Of a stretch of 64,000 bases of DNA, positions 20,556 through 33,002 are shown in pieces. The DNA is from Nymphaea colorata (lineage: Eukaryota > Streptophyta > Magnoliopsida > Nymphaeales > Nymphaeaceae): positions 14,347,151 through 14,411,150 of the forward strand of contig NC_045143.1 of the NCBI RefSeq assembly GCF_008831285.2, read 5' to 3'. Each line of letters begins with the position of its first letter. Within the stretch, counting starts at the first letter, position 1. The notes under the pieces were generated by a model, which saw only the letters and a program-made list of their open reading frames with translations, was not told the DNA's origin and did not search any database. A program made the translations under genes and the position numbers.

Positions 20556-23500
20556 ATGGCAATCACCAAGAAGCCATTGCAGCCCAGCAATGTCCTGAAT
20601 GCAAGTTCGCCAGAGCCGGCACCGGGCGAGAGCCTAAAGCCGGCGATGGCTGGATCTCGACCGGCAATGACCATCGAGGAGATGTACCAAAAGAAGAGTC
20701 AACTGGAACACATCCTCCTCCGCCCAGATACCTATATTGGCTCCGTAGAGAAGCACACGCAGTCGCTCTGGGTCTTTGAAGGCAACCAGATGGTCTACCG
20801 GCCTATCACCTACGTCCCGGGCCTCTACAAGATCTTCGATGAGATCCTTGTCAACGCGGCCGATAACAAGCAGAGGGATCCGTCCATGGACTCCGTCAAG
20901 GTCGACATCGACGTCGAGCAGAACTGCATCAGTGTTTACAACAATGGAGACGGAGTCCCGGTTGAGATCCATCAGGAGGAAGGAGTGTATGTGCCAGAAA
21001 TGATTTTTGGGCACCTACTGACGAGCAGCAACTATGACGATACGGTTAAGAAGACGACCGGAGGGAGAAATGGGTACGGCGCGAAGCTTACGAATATATT
21101 CTCCACCGAGTTCGTCATAGAGACGGCAGATGGGAAAAGGCAGAAGAAATATAAGCAGGTAAGCCGTGATTTCTTTAACTTTTTAAGGATCTTGCAACTA
21201 TTTTCCCTGTTCTTATCTAGTTCAACACCGACTAATGCATCCTGCCAGATGATTCTAGGATTGAAAGTATATTCTGTCACAGGCAATGTTGCTATTTGTT
21301 TATAGACACTTATGCTATGTGCCCACCATTGTGGTGAGATGTTTCAAGTTGGAAGTATACCATCTTTTTAGTTCGTTTCGTCCACGTGTTTCTTGTTTGT
21401 GTGTAGAACGATCGAAAAGGGTAAGAGATATTGCTCATTCAGATATGGGTTTCTATAATCTTTTATGCTGTTGTGGTTTAGAATTTGATTCGTTGTGACT
21501 GAACGTTGTTTGATTTTCTATTCCATTTTCCGTGATGGATTTCCCTTTCCCTTTGCCATTCCTTGTATGTGTCCACAAGATTCTAGCATGAAGTTATCTG
21601 GGGTTTTTCACCCCAGATTCTGGGAGATCAACCCATCAACAGCTTTTACAATTATGCTGCATAATTTGTATTCTTAGTTCGCTTATCAGTATCAAAGTTT
21701 CTGCTCAATTGAGAGGAAGAATTATAGTCTACTTTTCTTGTTGTGACAAAGCTTGATTCTTTCATGAAGGTTTTCACAAATAATATGGGAAACAAATCAG
21801 ACCCTTGCATAACCAAGTGCAAAGAAAGAGAAAATTGGACAAAGGTTACGTTTAAGCCTGATTTGGCAAAATTCAACATGGCCCATCTGGAAGAGGATGT
21901 TGTAGCTCTAATGAAGAAGCGAGTGATGGATCTCGCAGGTTGTCTTGGCAAAAGCGTGAAGGTTGAACTGAATGGGCAACGATTACCTGTGAAATCCTTC
22001 GGAGACTATGTCAATCTCTACCTGGAATCGGCATCCAAATCCAGACCAGAGCCTCTCCCAAGGTATCTAGCTCAATTAAGTAACATTACAGTGTTTCTAA
22101 GTTTATTCTGTACTCTTCAAATTGACATCTTTCCTTTTCATTCTTTTCTTGTTGTAATCAGAATTATGGAGAAAGTAAATGGGAGATGGGAGATATGTGT
22201 GAGTTTAAGTGAAGGACAATTCCAGCAGGTACTCTATCCTATTTGTTTTTCCATTTTAATTTCATGTGATGGTTGCCATATTGTATCTCAACTCTTATAC
22301 ATTTAACCTGCATGTTTGTTTGTTTCAGGTGAGCTTCGTCAACAGCATTTCTACCATTAAAGGTGGAACCCATGTTGAACATGTGACAAGCCAAATAACG
22401 AACCATATACTCAGCATAGTAAACAAGAAGAATAAAAATGCCGGCATGAAAGCCCATACTGTAAGGAACCACCTATGGGTTTTTGTCAATTCTCTTATTG
22501 ACAATCCAGCTTTTGACTCACAAACCAAGGAGACACTGACGACTCGTCAAGGAAGTTTTGGTTCAAAATGCGAGCTTTCACAAGAGTTTCTGAAGAAAGG
22601 TGCTTGTTTTTTGTCACATATGATGCCTGTTTTCGGATCATCTGAACTGAGTCCTAATGTTCTTTTTTTTTGCAATCCAGTGGCCAAATCTGGAGTTGTA
22701 GAGAGTTTGCTTTCATGGGCAGACTTCAAACAGAGTAAAGATCTCAAGAAGACTGATGGGACTAAAAGACAAAGGCTTACTGGAATTACAAAGCTAGAAG
22801 ATGCTAATGACGCAGGAGGAAAGAACTCTGAGAAATGCACTTTGATTTTGACTGAAGGAGATTCAGCCAAGGCTCTTGCGGTGAGGAATTTTAACCAAGC
22901 CTTAGAAGCACTGCAACTTATGTTATTTGTGCATGAAAAGTTCATTCTTTTTTCATATCTATTTCACATGTAGATGGCTGGTATCTCAGTCGTTGGACGA
23001 AATCATTATGGAGTTTTCCCATTGAGAGGAAAATTGTTAAATGTAAGAGAAGCTAGTCATAAACAAATCATGGAGAATGCAGAGATCCAGAACATCAAAA
23101 GAATTCTTGGGCTGCAGCATGGGAAAGAGTATGACAATCTCAAATCCCTTCGATATGGCCATCTTATGATCATGACTGATCAGGTAAATCACCTCAGAGA
23201 GAAATGCGCTGCAAATGCCAAATCTCCTAAAGCAAATGAAATTACCTAGCTTTTCTATTCAGTTATTAGGACCAGTAGTTAAAACAAAGAACACTTTCCA
23301 AATTCAACACAACTAGATTTTCTGTACAGGAAATCTACTTGCACAAACTTTAGAAATGCCCTTGGCTAAATTTATAATTTTATACAGAATATGTCATCTT
23401 TACAATTTTTTGGTTGGTAAACTATAGGAAGTCAAAACATCATGATATTTTCAGTTTTTTCTTTTCCTTCTCCATATTTTACTAAGTTTTGTTTCTTTCT

Positions 23501-26500
23501 TTAACAATGCTTGTCTATAGATTATCTTTTATATGTATGTATAATTTTGTCTTGGGATATTTTGGAAGTTTTCAAAAGTTTCTTTGTTTGTTGAGATTCT
23601 CCTAGAATAAGTTTGGGCATCCGGCCGGTCCGGCCCGATAAGAGTAAACCAGAGCCTGGTTGAATAAAAAAATATTTTTTAAATATATTACATTTTTAAA
23701 TATAAAATATATTTTAATAATAAAATATATATTATTGTCAAAAATAAAAATAATATTAAAAACATATCAGACTGAATCGGGCTCGGTCGGACCGACCTGG
23801 CCCCATGCCCAGCTCTGCCTGGAATTCATTCAGAAACTCATAGCATTGCAAAATTTTTGCCTCGCTATGGCAATGACACTTTTTTTTTTTTTTTTTGGGA
23901 CTGGCTGGCGCATCATGTAGGTTATGGATCTTATGTAGGCAGACCAGTTGGCAAATGTCAGTGTTGCCGTCTTTGATGTTACTGTTCTTCGAGTCATTGC
24001 AGTTGAATTCCACTTCCTGGTTATCTGATGATGAAATTGATGCAGGACCATGATGGTTCTCACATTAAAGGGCTGCTGATAAATTTTATACACTCTTTCT
24101 GGCCGTCACTGCTGAGAATACCCTCTTTCATGGTGGAATTTATAACTCCAATAGTAAAGGTTTGCTTCCATGCCCGCACCGTGATATATGCCACCACAAA
24201 TGCATGAGTAAACAGAACAGCATAAACCTTTTCATTTTTATTCATAGGCTACAAACAAGAACGGCAAGGTGTTGTCCTTTTATTCCATGCCCGAGTATGA
24301 ATCGTGGAAGGAAACTTTGGGGGGAAACACCCGTGGTTGGACTATCAAATACTATAAGGTGTGTATTTAATTTCCAGATGAACCAAGGTTGGTTCTTTAG
24401 CAGCAGAACTCTGATGGACCTTATACTTCGTGATCTTTCTGATCTTGTTGAAGCTTTCTCATGTTTTGTTTCTGTCATTGTCCAGGGGTTGGGTACAAGT
24501 ACCTCTAAAGAAGGAAAAGAATATTTCAAAGATATTCACAAACACAAGAAAGAATTCGTATGGGAGGATCACCACGATGGAGATGCAATTGAATTGGCGT
24601 TCAGCAAGAAAAAAGTGGAGGAGAGAAAGACTTGGCTTAAACAATACCAGGTGTGATAATTTTGTCTGCATCCTCATAAAACCCTTTTCGCTTGGTTGGA
24701 TGTTTTGTTATGCTATAACCAAAATAATGCTTCTGGCAGGAAGGAACCTATCTTGATCAGAATGAAAAACTCATCAGTTACAGAGATTTTGTGAACAAAG
24801 AGCTGATTCTGTTCTCTCGTGCTGACCTAGAAAGATCCATTCCCTCTATGCTTGACGGCCTGAAACCAGGGCAAAGGAAAATCCTTTTCTGCTCTTTCAA
24901 ACGCAATTTTGTATCACAGGCTAAGGTGAGCCAAAGAGCGGGTTATAGGTATCCGTTAACTTATCTGGAATAGTAGTGAATCTAGGCGATATACGTCCTT
25001 ATTTGTATTTGATGTTTCACGTACTTCTTTTTGTCATAGGTTGCACAATTCTCTGGTTATGTGTCGGAGCACTCTGCTTATCATCATGGTGAACAGAGTC
25101 TTGCCAGTACTATCATCGGCATGGCCCAAGATTATGTAGGCAGCAACAATATTAACCTTTTAATGCCACTAGGACAATTTGGTACCAGAAATCAAGTGCG
25201 TATTTGTTTCCAGATCTTGCCTTCTCCTTTTACACCTTGAATTTGTGTGCTAATTCCCTCTCTAAAACCAGGGAGGCAAAGATCATGCCAGTGCAAGATA
25301 TATTTTCACTTGCATGTCGCCTTTGACACGCTTCCTGTTCCCTAAAGATGATGATATTCTTCTTGACTACCTGAAGGAAGATGGACAGTCAATCGAACCA
25401 AAATGGTACAGTTAACAATATCCGATCCTGCTTGAGTTGAATATGCTTGACCATCATCATATTAATTATTCACTTCATCGTGACATTCAGGTACATGCCT
25501 ATCATACCCTTGGTCTTGGTTAATGGAAGCGAAGGGATTGGGACTGGCTGGAGCTCTTACATCCCAAATTACAACCCAAGAGAAATTGTTGCTAATGTCA
25601 AACGACTACTAAGTGGAGAACCTATGCAACCTATGGATCCATGGTACAAAGGTTTCAAGGTGAGATGCTAAATATCCTTTTCTTTTTACAATTTCTTTTC
25701 TCACTGGATGTCAGGCTAAATCATTTTATAATTCTTGTCGTTTTTCAACTAATACTCGTGACTTGTCATAGGGGACCATTGAGAAAACTTCCACAAAGGA
25801 TGCTGGGGCGACTTACACAGTTAGCGGCATTGTAGAACAAATAAATGAAACAACCTTGAGAATTACAGAGCTCCCTGTTCGTAAATGGACTCAGGATTAC
25901 AAGGAATTTCTAGAGTCCATGATGACTGGAAATGAAAAGATGAAACCATTCATCAAAGTTCGTAAATCAAAATCTGTCTATGTATATGTATGTGTGCTCT
26001 TGTGCATATTTCGTGAACTACTTATACATAATTTGTTATGCAGGACTACAAGGAGTACAATACAGACACAAGAGTACATTTTGAAGTTTTCCTGTCCGCG
26101 GAAAACATGAATATTTCTCTTCAAGAGGGTTTGTTAAAGAGGTTCAAGCTCACGACTACCATCAGCACTAGCAATATGCACCTCTTTGATGCAGACGGCA
26201 GTATCAAGCGATATGATAATCCCGAGAAAAGTATTTCTATACAGTTCCTTTAATTTTTCTTGTCATGGTTCCTTTTTGTTGCACTGCTCTGTTTTATGAC
26301 TTGGGAACTTTCACGTCATTTCAGTTCTGGAGGAATTTGTTCCCCTCAGGAGAGCTTTCTATGAGAAAAGAAAGGTTTACATATAACATTTGAATTTCTA
26401 CTTTCTTGTATGCCTGAAGGGGCAAATATGGTTTTATGACTGCTGCCTTTTTGTTTTGCAGAGAGTTTTACTGGATAATCTTTCTCAAGAGCTCTCAAAA

Positions 26501-28144
26501 TTGGACAACAAAGTGAGGTTCATCCTTGGGGTGGTAAAAGGAGAGATAATAGTAAACAACAGAAAGAGAGCAGAACTGTTGGATGAATTGCACAGAAAAG
26601 GCTTCACCAAATTCCCAAAAAAAAACAAGAATGTTGATGCTGCGGCTGCAGGGGCAACACCAGATGGTGAGGATCATGAAGAAAGCGACGAGAAGGGCTA
26701 TGAGTATCTACTTTCAATGGCAATCGGGACCTTGACACTTGAAAAGGTGCAAGAGCTCTGTGCGCAGAGGGACAAACTCCATGATGAAGTTGAAGAGCTG
26801 AATAAGGCCACTCCTGAGTCATTATGGCTTAGGGATCTTGACGCTTTCTTGGTTCAGTTGGATGTACGTCATTTGTTTTCTCTTGTTTCTTTCTCGCAGG
26901 AGGAAATAATTTATCCTTATCCTTGTAACATCATTGATCCACGCAGGCTCAAGCCTTGCAAGAAGCGAAAGATGAGGAGTATGAGCTGAATAACATGGCT
27001 GGTGACGCTGCTAGGATATTCAGGCAAGTTGGAAAAAAACAGAGAAATAATAACAGCAGAAAAGCGGCAGCTAATGTCACTGAACAGATGGAAGTTGAAG
27101 GTGAAGCTTCGAGCAGTACAGCCACAGAAACAGTGAAAGGTAATGATTTGATTTGTTTTGGCTTCTTCCTCTCTCATAGTATTCACAGTTAATGGTTTTA
27201 TTACAGTTGCAGAGCCACCCAAGCAACCTCGGAAGAGAGCACCGAAGAAGCCTGCTGCGAAGAAGTCTGTAAAAAGCGATGAAGAGGAAGATGAAGAACT
27301 ACTTGAGCTCAAGGACCGGCTGCAAAAATATAACCTCAACTCTTCACCTTCAGATCAATCTGGTAAGGCTTTGTCACAAAAAAACAAAAGGATTTGGCAA
27401 GATATAGCCTCCACCCCTTCATCTTGCATGATTTTGTATCTCCCTTGTTTCTTTTTTGTTTATGTAGCCATGGATAGCGAAACTGTCGTTGGGCAAAGAA
27501 AGGAGCCTAGCAGAAGGGCTTCACAGAAGCCACAACCAGTTTACACAGAGATCTCCGACGATGATGAGCATGCAGAACAATTGAATACAGTTCCCGAGGA
27601 AGATAAAGTTGTTATTGATGCCAAACAAAAGCAGCAGCCTCGGAAGCCAAGAGGGAAAAATAAGGTAGTCGCCAGTGATGACGATTTTGATGAAGCAGAA
27701 GATTCCGGTTCCGAGTTCGAAGCTCCTTTGGCTGCCGATAAGATGAAAAAGGGAAGAGGGAAAACAACAACCAATAAAACCATGTCAAGCACTGCACCTA
27801 ATGGCAATGTAGGGGGGAAAAAGAAGAGAGGAGGCGCTAGTACCAAGCCAATTTTGGGGCAGAAACATATTGACGAACTTCTGAGACCCATGGAAAAAAT
27901 TGGGATTTCACCAGAAAAGAAGGTTAGGAAGATGAGGCCGTCCCCTTTCAACAAAAAGAGCGGCTCTGTGATGGGTAGGGCAACAAGCAGCACTGAGCTG
28001 AGCGAGGAAAGTTCTGACTTTGAGGAAGAGGTGGTTGAGATTCCAACAAGGGCGAGGCCGCAGAGGAAGAGGGCCGTAACCAAGTATGTCATCAGCGACT
28101 CTGAGGATGATGAGCAGGATGATTCTGACTTTGATAAAGAATAA
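20556..28144 (+). CDS. TOP2: DNA topoisomerase II (type IIA), 20 exons, 1,509 aa
   Basis: Nuclear ATP-dependent enzyme that passes one DNA duplex through a transient break in another. Exons: 20556-21158, 21770-22062, 22162-22228, 22329-22599, 22681-22880, 22974-23183, 24046-24159, 24248-24358, 24486-24650, 24740-24925, 25040-25195, 25272-25405, 25491-25659, 25772-25957, 26044-26230, 26325-26374, 26462-26863, 26947-27139, 27207-27362, 27468-28144. All introns are GT-AG, every phase joins, and the total is 4,530 nt. GHKL ATPase: E96, N100 ([10 protein letters not shown]) and the [10 protein letters not shown] loop at 169-178. Toprim: E470 in EGDSAK and D547/D549/D551 in DQDHDGSH. Catalytic pair R801-Y802 in SARYIF. 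The tail from about 1,169 is Lys- and acid-rich, ending in a DSEDDEQDD patch, as expected for nuclear localisation and regulation. Length is close to other plant enzymes (about 1,460-1,480). Start chosen for its ACAATGGC context. No lesion seen, so probably functional. Confidence 0.95.
23609..23817. mobile_element. GGCCCGG-armed MITE inside TOP2 intron 6
   Basis: A 209-bp element lies in the 862-bp intron 6 (23,184-24,045), the longest intron of the gene. The left end is AAGTTTGGGCATCCGG and the right end reverse-complements to CAGAGCTGGGCATGGGG. It is flanked by CCTAGAAT (23,601-23,608) and CCTGGAAT (23,818-23,825), an 8-bp duplication with one mismatch, which supports hAT-type insertion. 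Core and inner arm match the element at 9,479. Splice sites are untouched. Confidence 0.8.
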
Positions 28145-28383
28145 TCGTGTAACATGTTCTATGTAGATTAGTACTATTTTTACTCCTTGTCCGTGGCTGA
28201 TTTTTCAGAATGTTTCCAGTAGTTCTTGGGTAGTTAACTCTTCCTTCTGCTAGCATCCAATTTGGGAAGAGCTCTGGTTTAAAGAGTGGGGAGCTTTTTT
28301 GTGTTCCCTCTTTTTCAACTGTGATTTTAGGATCCATGTGGGCAGGACATACCTGGAGGATTTGATATGGTTGGTAGAATAAA
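28145..28383 (+). other. Presumed TOP2 3' UTR with AATAAA signal
   Basis: The stop codon TAA is at 28,142-28,144. A canonical AATAAA lies at 28,378-28,383, which would give a 3' UTR of about 250-265 nt. The cleavage site cannot be placed from sequence. Confidence 0.5.
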
Positions 28384-30287
28384 AATGGCAAAACCGGCTT
28401 ATTTGGATCGACGACTCCTTTTAACTTTTCACGTTACCGCCAAGAAATTTGAATTAGATAGGTCATTTTCGCTTTGCCGTGTGGTCTGGTGTGCAATGAG
28501 CCTGAAAGCAGCGAGAAATTTCAAAATTTATCTTGCACCACTTCATCCTGTCCCTTGGGATCGAAAGAAGAGAAAATTATTTTATTTTCCTCATATGATC
28601 AAAGGAAGAGAAATATATCTCGCTTTTTTATTTACTGTTTTCTCCTCTGCGGGGTAACCGGTTCAATGTAGTCATTTTACTTTTTCGACGTGATTTCAAT
28701 GTAGACAAACCAACATTGTTTTTGTACACGCTTTTTAGTGGTGTAAACAACAGATACTAGGAACGAGCACTATAAATAAACAATTTAGCAGATATAACCA
28801 AATCAGATCACCATCTAATTTGGATTCAAACTCAAATTCCCATTTGGACCTGAACTAAGGTGGTGATTGGCAACCTCAGATCTTAGATCAGGGGTTCTTA
28901 CCATGAATTTGAGATCCCAGTTTGATTGCATCAAAACTATATAATGAGGGATCTCAGATCCACTGTTTGCTAATAAAATGAGTATGTTAGATTCGAATTT
29001 TCTTAACACCTCAAAAATTTGTTGAATTCTAGCGGCAGCAGACCTTTAAAAAAGTGAAAAGGCCATGAAAAGGTCGTGTTTTAAAAATGTGAAAAATAAA
29101 CTTATTCCATTTTTCCCTTTTTGCATTTCCCCTTTTTGAACATTAATAATGTCAATGCAGGTTCAAGTTTAACTTTTAACTAAATTATTCACCATCACTA
29201 AAACGTTATTTTGGTATGTTTTTTGCTTTCTTGCCAGTTGTTTGCTTAGTTTACTTTCACCTACTTGTTAAAAATTTTCCTTTTCTGAAAATTTGTCGTC
29301 GAAAGAAACAACTTTGACGAACTATAAGAAAAACCTCACTGTCAAAAACCCTGACCCAGAATAATATTTGTGACTATACTTTATATCATTTGCCAATGCT
29401 TGTCCTAGATACCTTTATATATATAAGTAAGTGGAGAGAAAAAAAAATAAAGAAAAAATTAGAGAGAGGGAAGGAAAGAAAATGTACTGCTAGTGAAAAT
29501 AAATAAGATGGTTGAAGATCAAATCAGTTTCCAACTGAGACGCTTGTTGAACTCACCTCTTAAAATAGTAGTCTAAGCTTATGTCATATATACTTCAAAT
29601 ATTTTGTGAATCCTATGTGTACAAGTTGTGGTTATTTGTTAAACCAATTCCAAATGGGCTAGCAGCTTCATTGTCAGGTTAAGTGTTTAGATTACCATGC
29701 AAGTGATCTCACATTTAAAAACTTCTTTGTTTGAATGGATGATGAAGCTTGACTTCATGAATAAAGCATGTAACAAGAATATCACATGTAAAATGCATAT
29801 AAAGAAATCAGCCTAAAGGAAAAATAAGAAGAAGAAGGAATAATACTTTAATTGGTGGAAGGCACATGACATATTAAGGTTGCTGATTCTGCCAATGAAG
29901 ATGGCAAACAAAAAATTTTGCTGGTTGACGACACTCCTTAAAAGTGCAGTATTATTGTTGCCTGTCAAATTTAAAATCATATGAACCTCATATAAATTGT
30001 AAAATGTAATAAAAAAACAAACCTCTGCTACATCAAATATAATTACACAGACAATTAACCAGTCATTAGACAACAAATTTATACTGCTGCATTATCAATA
30101 AAACACCAGTACAAAGTCATAAAACTTGATGACATATTACAACATCAAACAACCCTTCTTCAAACAAGTCTCATCTAAAAGTCAAGTGAAATATTTTCAC
30201 TTTTAAATGCAGCCCAAAGATGCAGCTATTCATCTAGCCAATAACATGCGCATTTCCATAAATCCAACAATCTGCAATTCATATTAT
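28384..30287. other. Non-coding spacer
   Basis: Nothing codes convincingly. Around 28,790-28,985 there are repeated GATCTCAGATC words and a GGTGGTGATTGGCAACC motif that recalls Harbinger-type MITE ends, but no pair of termini was found. Confidence 0.4.
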
Positions 30288-30289
30288 AA

Positions 30290-31659
30290 TTATCGATGAT
30301 CCAATAATAAACAAGAAATTATTAAAAACAAAAGAAAAGAGATACTAAAAATATTACTAACTAGCACATACGATTTAGCATTGTCATGCCACATTGGCTT
30401 TGTGATTCCATTCTTCAATGTATTGTTGCTACCACAAAGATGAAGTTGGTCGCTATTTTCTTGTCTATAGTTGTATACTTCATCATCTTCATTGTCTTCA
30501 AATTGCATTGCTTTTGAGTTCATCTGTAGTATAAAGTTATACAATACACATGTTGCAAGAACAAGTTTTGCTTCGGTGAGAAATGAATATTGTACTTGCT
30601 GCTTTCATATTGGAAAGTGTGATTTTAAAATACTAAATGCCCTCACTATAGTTCTGAGTGATGAATGCGTATGGTTGAAAGGTTCTTTTATCTCTATAGG
30701 TTTAGCTCCTCGAGCATTGAATTCAAACAGATGGTACCTGTATCCTCGATGCGGAGTGAGGAATCCCACTATGTTTGGATATTCGCTATTGGCAAGATAA
30801 TATTTTTTTAAGTTATGATTGGGTGATTGTAAAAAAAAGAAAGAAATATAATAATTTATTAGACAAGAAGTACTATTACCTTCAGCTATTATGAATGGAC
30901 ATTCATTGTTATCAATAGCACTATATAGAACACTTGAATCAGAAGTTGATCTCTCCCAACTAGCAAGTACATAATGAAATTTCATATCAAAACCCACCAC
31001 GACCATCACATTTTGAGTGCGTAATTGCTTCTTATTACTGGAGCAGGAATACAACTTGCATCAATAAATCCCAAGCAATCCTACATAAATAATAACATAT
31101 AATAATTTAATATTATAATGACATCCAATATTTTGGCAACCTACTAAAATCATTAAGAAAGACATAATGACATTTCATCTTACCCTAAGTATAGGTAGAA
31201 ATGAGAGTTACATCTAATTTTTAGCTAGAGTTGTGTTCGTTGGGTAGATGTAATATTTTCCTAGCTCATATATTGCATTCAAAACGAAATTGAAATACTT
31301 ATTGTTTGACCTGAATATTGAAATGTATATTGTGTAGCTCGATTAGGTCCACTATGACCAACAATAAAAAGGAACATTGCAACTTTCTCTTCAACCATAA
31401 CATATCTTCTATCATGCAACAAATTTCTTGATCTTAATAAGTTACATAAAGTTGCATATATTTTTGGTCCCTTGTACAATAAGTCAAGAAAATTTTGACA
31501 ATGTCCAAATAAGCAATCTTGAACACAATCATCACCTTGATGAATAGAATCACAAAAGATTTGCTTAGGTGGCCTTTCACTTATCATATATCCAATGAAT
31601 GCTATCATGATAGCCATAGTTGCTAAAAGGATAATTTTTATTTCATAATCCATTATCAA
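30290..31659 (-). pseudogene. HARBI1-like (DDE_Tnp_4) transposase relic
   Basis: First exon (31,659-31,279) has the helix-turn-helix part, with YVMVEEKVAMFLFIVGHSGP and RATQYTFQYSGQTIS. After an intron-like gap, DCLGFIDASCIPAPV (about 31,075) carries the first Asp of the DDE triad, with the usual Gly next to it changed to Ala. A frameshift leads to TQNVMVVVGFDMKFHYVLA and the second Asp in STSDSSVLYSAID. An intron is followed by YYLANSEYPNIVGFLTP, then VRAFSILKSHFPI, where the expected catalytic Glu is absent. After an in-frame TGA the C-terminal VLYNFILQMNS and acidic tail follow. Missing catalytic residue, stop and frameshift make it inactive. Confidence 0.8.
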
Positions 31660-32056
31660 ATAGTTGTCAAATTATAAAAATAAAAGCATGGATTAAGCAA
31701 ACATATATTTAACTTCTACAAGACAAATAAGGTAACCTTATTCAAATAAATAAGAATACATGAAATATGAACAATTGAAATAACTAAAGTAAACTAACAG
31801 TTTCCAATTTTATTCTTCTGTCTACAACTATAGGAAGATGACATACAAAATAGTAGCCATGTTGGAGACAATAAAGTTAGAATATGACATCTTGCAAAAA
31901 AATTGATGTATATTTCATGACATGTAGTTATCTACAATGATATGTAATACATACAAGTTGTTTTCATGTAACACATACGAAATATAAACATTATATGTAA
32001 TAGATATCTGAAGAGATTTTTGCAAACTCATGGCACCCCTTTAAAATGTAAAATAG

Positions 32057-33002
32057 TTATTTAGTGGTTGCTTCATATCCTTGCAGTTTCATATGCAACC
32101 ATTCGAATATGGTGTCTTCATTCGTTGCCAAAAAGATATCCACATGTTGTGGATTTAAGAATAAATCCATTGCTTGTATGTTAAAGTGGCAATCAATTTT
32201 TTTATTTTCCTCTAGCTCCTTCAAGATATTTGCACATTCATTTATCTTATGTTCTGACTTCTTGACCATATACTGAACTGCGTCTTCAATACTGTCTAGA
32301 AGCTTTAGTGCAGCTGGATCCATGGTACGTACTTTAATTTCTTCCCCTTTGGACTATCTTATGGGGTTCTATTTTTTTTTATGGGATGCCATAAATGACT
32401 CTTCACTGGCTATCACATTTGGATTATTTTGTTTTGGCAAATCATTTGAATCAAATAGTATTTTCTCTGCAATGAGATTTTGGTCTATAGCAATAGAGAT
32501 ATTGATAAGTGCATGATATAATGTGCACAATTCTTCTCCATTTGGTGTAGAAGTTCCAAAAATCTCTTGCAGTTCTTCAAAATATATCCAATATTTTGGA
32601 TCTTTAAGCCCTTTCTTCTTAGGGAACCTCAGTAATATTTTTTATATAACATGCTTATTTTCTATGAATGCATATAATATAATGAGGTTAAACTAAATGA
32701 TAAGCGACATTCACCTTGATATACTCATCCCACACATTCTCTTCTATTGAAAGACACTTGTTCACATTGTCCCATCCAAAGCCGCTTTTGTTCAACAAGT
32801 CCTTGTAGATGCTTGAGTGGCCTTTCAGATATTCTACATGATTTTTCAATTTATCAATTCTAAATTCTAATCCAAATTTTGACTGCATTTTTCTTGCTAT
32901 ATAGTTCCATCCTTTGTATGTGAATCCACCTTGGACTTTCCTCCCTTTCATGAGAGACTGTCTAAACATTACTTGAACTAAATCTTTGTCATGCATAGTC
33001 AA
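32057..33002 (-). pseudogene. Myb/SANT-like DNA-binding protein of a Harbinger element
   Basis: The N-terminal exon (33,002-32,688) reads with GGFTYKGWNYIARKMQSKFG, HVEYLKGHSSIYKDLL and SGFGWDNVNKCLSIEENVWD, the pattern of the plant L10-interacting Myb-like family that accompanies PIF/Harbinger transposases. After an intron, DPKYWIYFEELQEIFG (about 32,615) and a C-terminal region (32,323-32,057) with SIEDAVQYMVKKSEHK follow. Stops near 32,340-32,370 break the second part. Function would be binding element ends; this copy is probably dead. Confidence 0.7.

Larger units (their letters stand above)
30288..33002 (-). mobile_element. PIF/Harbinger relic with two genes
   Basis: On the minus strand a Myb/SANT-like gene (33,002 to 32,057) is followed by a HARBI1-type transposase gene (31,659 to 30,290), the two-gene plan of plant PIF/Harbinger elements, whose Myb-like partner assists the transposase. 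Both genes carry frameshifts or stops. Terminal inverted repeats and the 3-bp duplication were not found, so the coordinates cover coding remains only. Confidence 0.8.

Noticed and set aside
20634-21014. Long minus-strand frame opposite TOP2 exon 1
   Set aside because: Shadow of a GC-rich coding exon; no protein features of its own.
27541-28155. 204-codon minus-strand frame opposite the TOP2 C-terminal exon
   Set aside because: Ser/Leu-rich mirror of the Lys/Glu-rich tail; a typical antisense artefact.
28797-28985. Possible Harbinger MITE with GGTGGTGATTGGCAACC
   Set aside because: No matching second terminus or TWA duplication could be found; repeated GATCTCAGATC alone is not enough.
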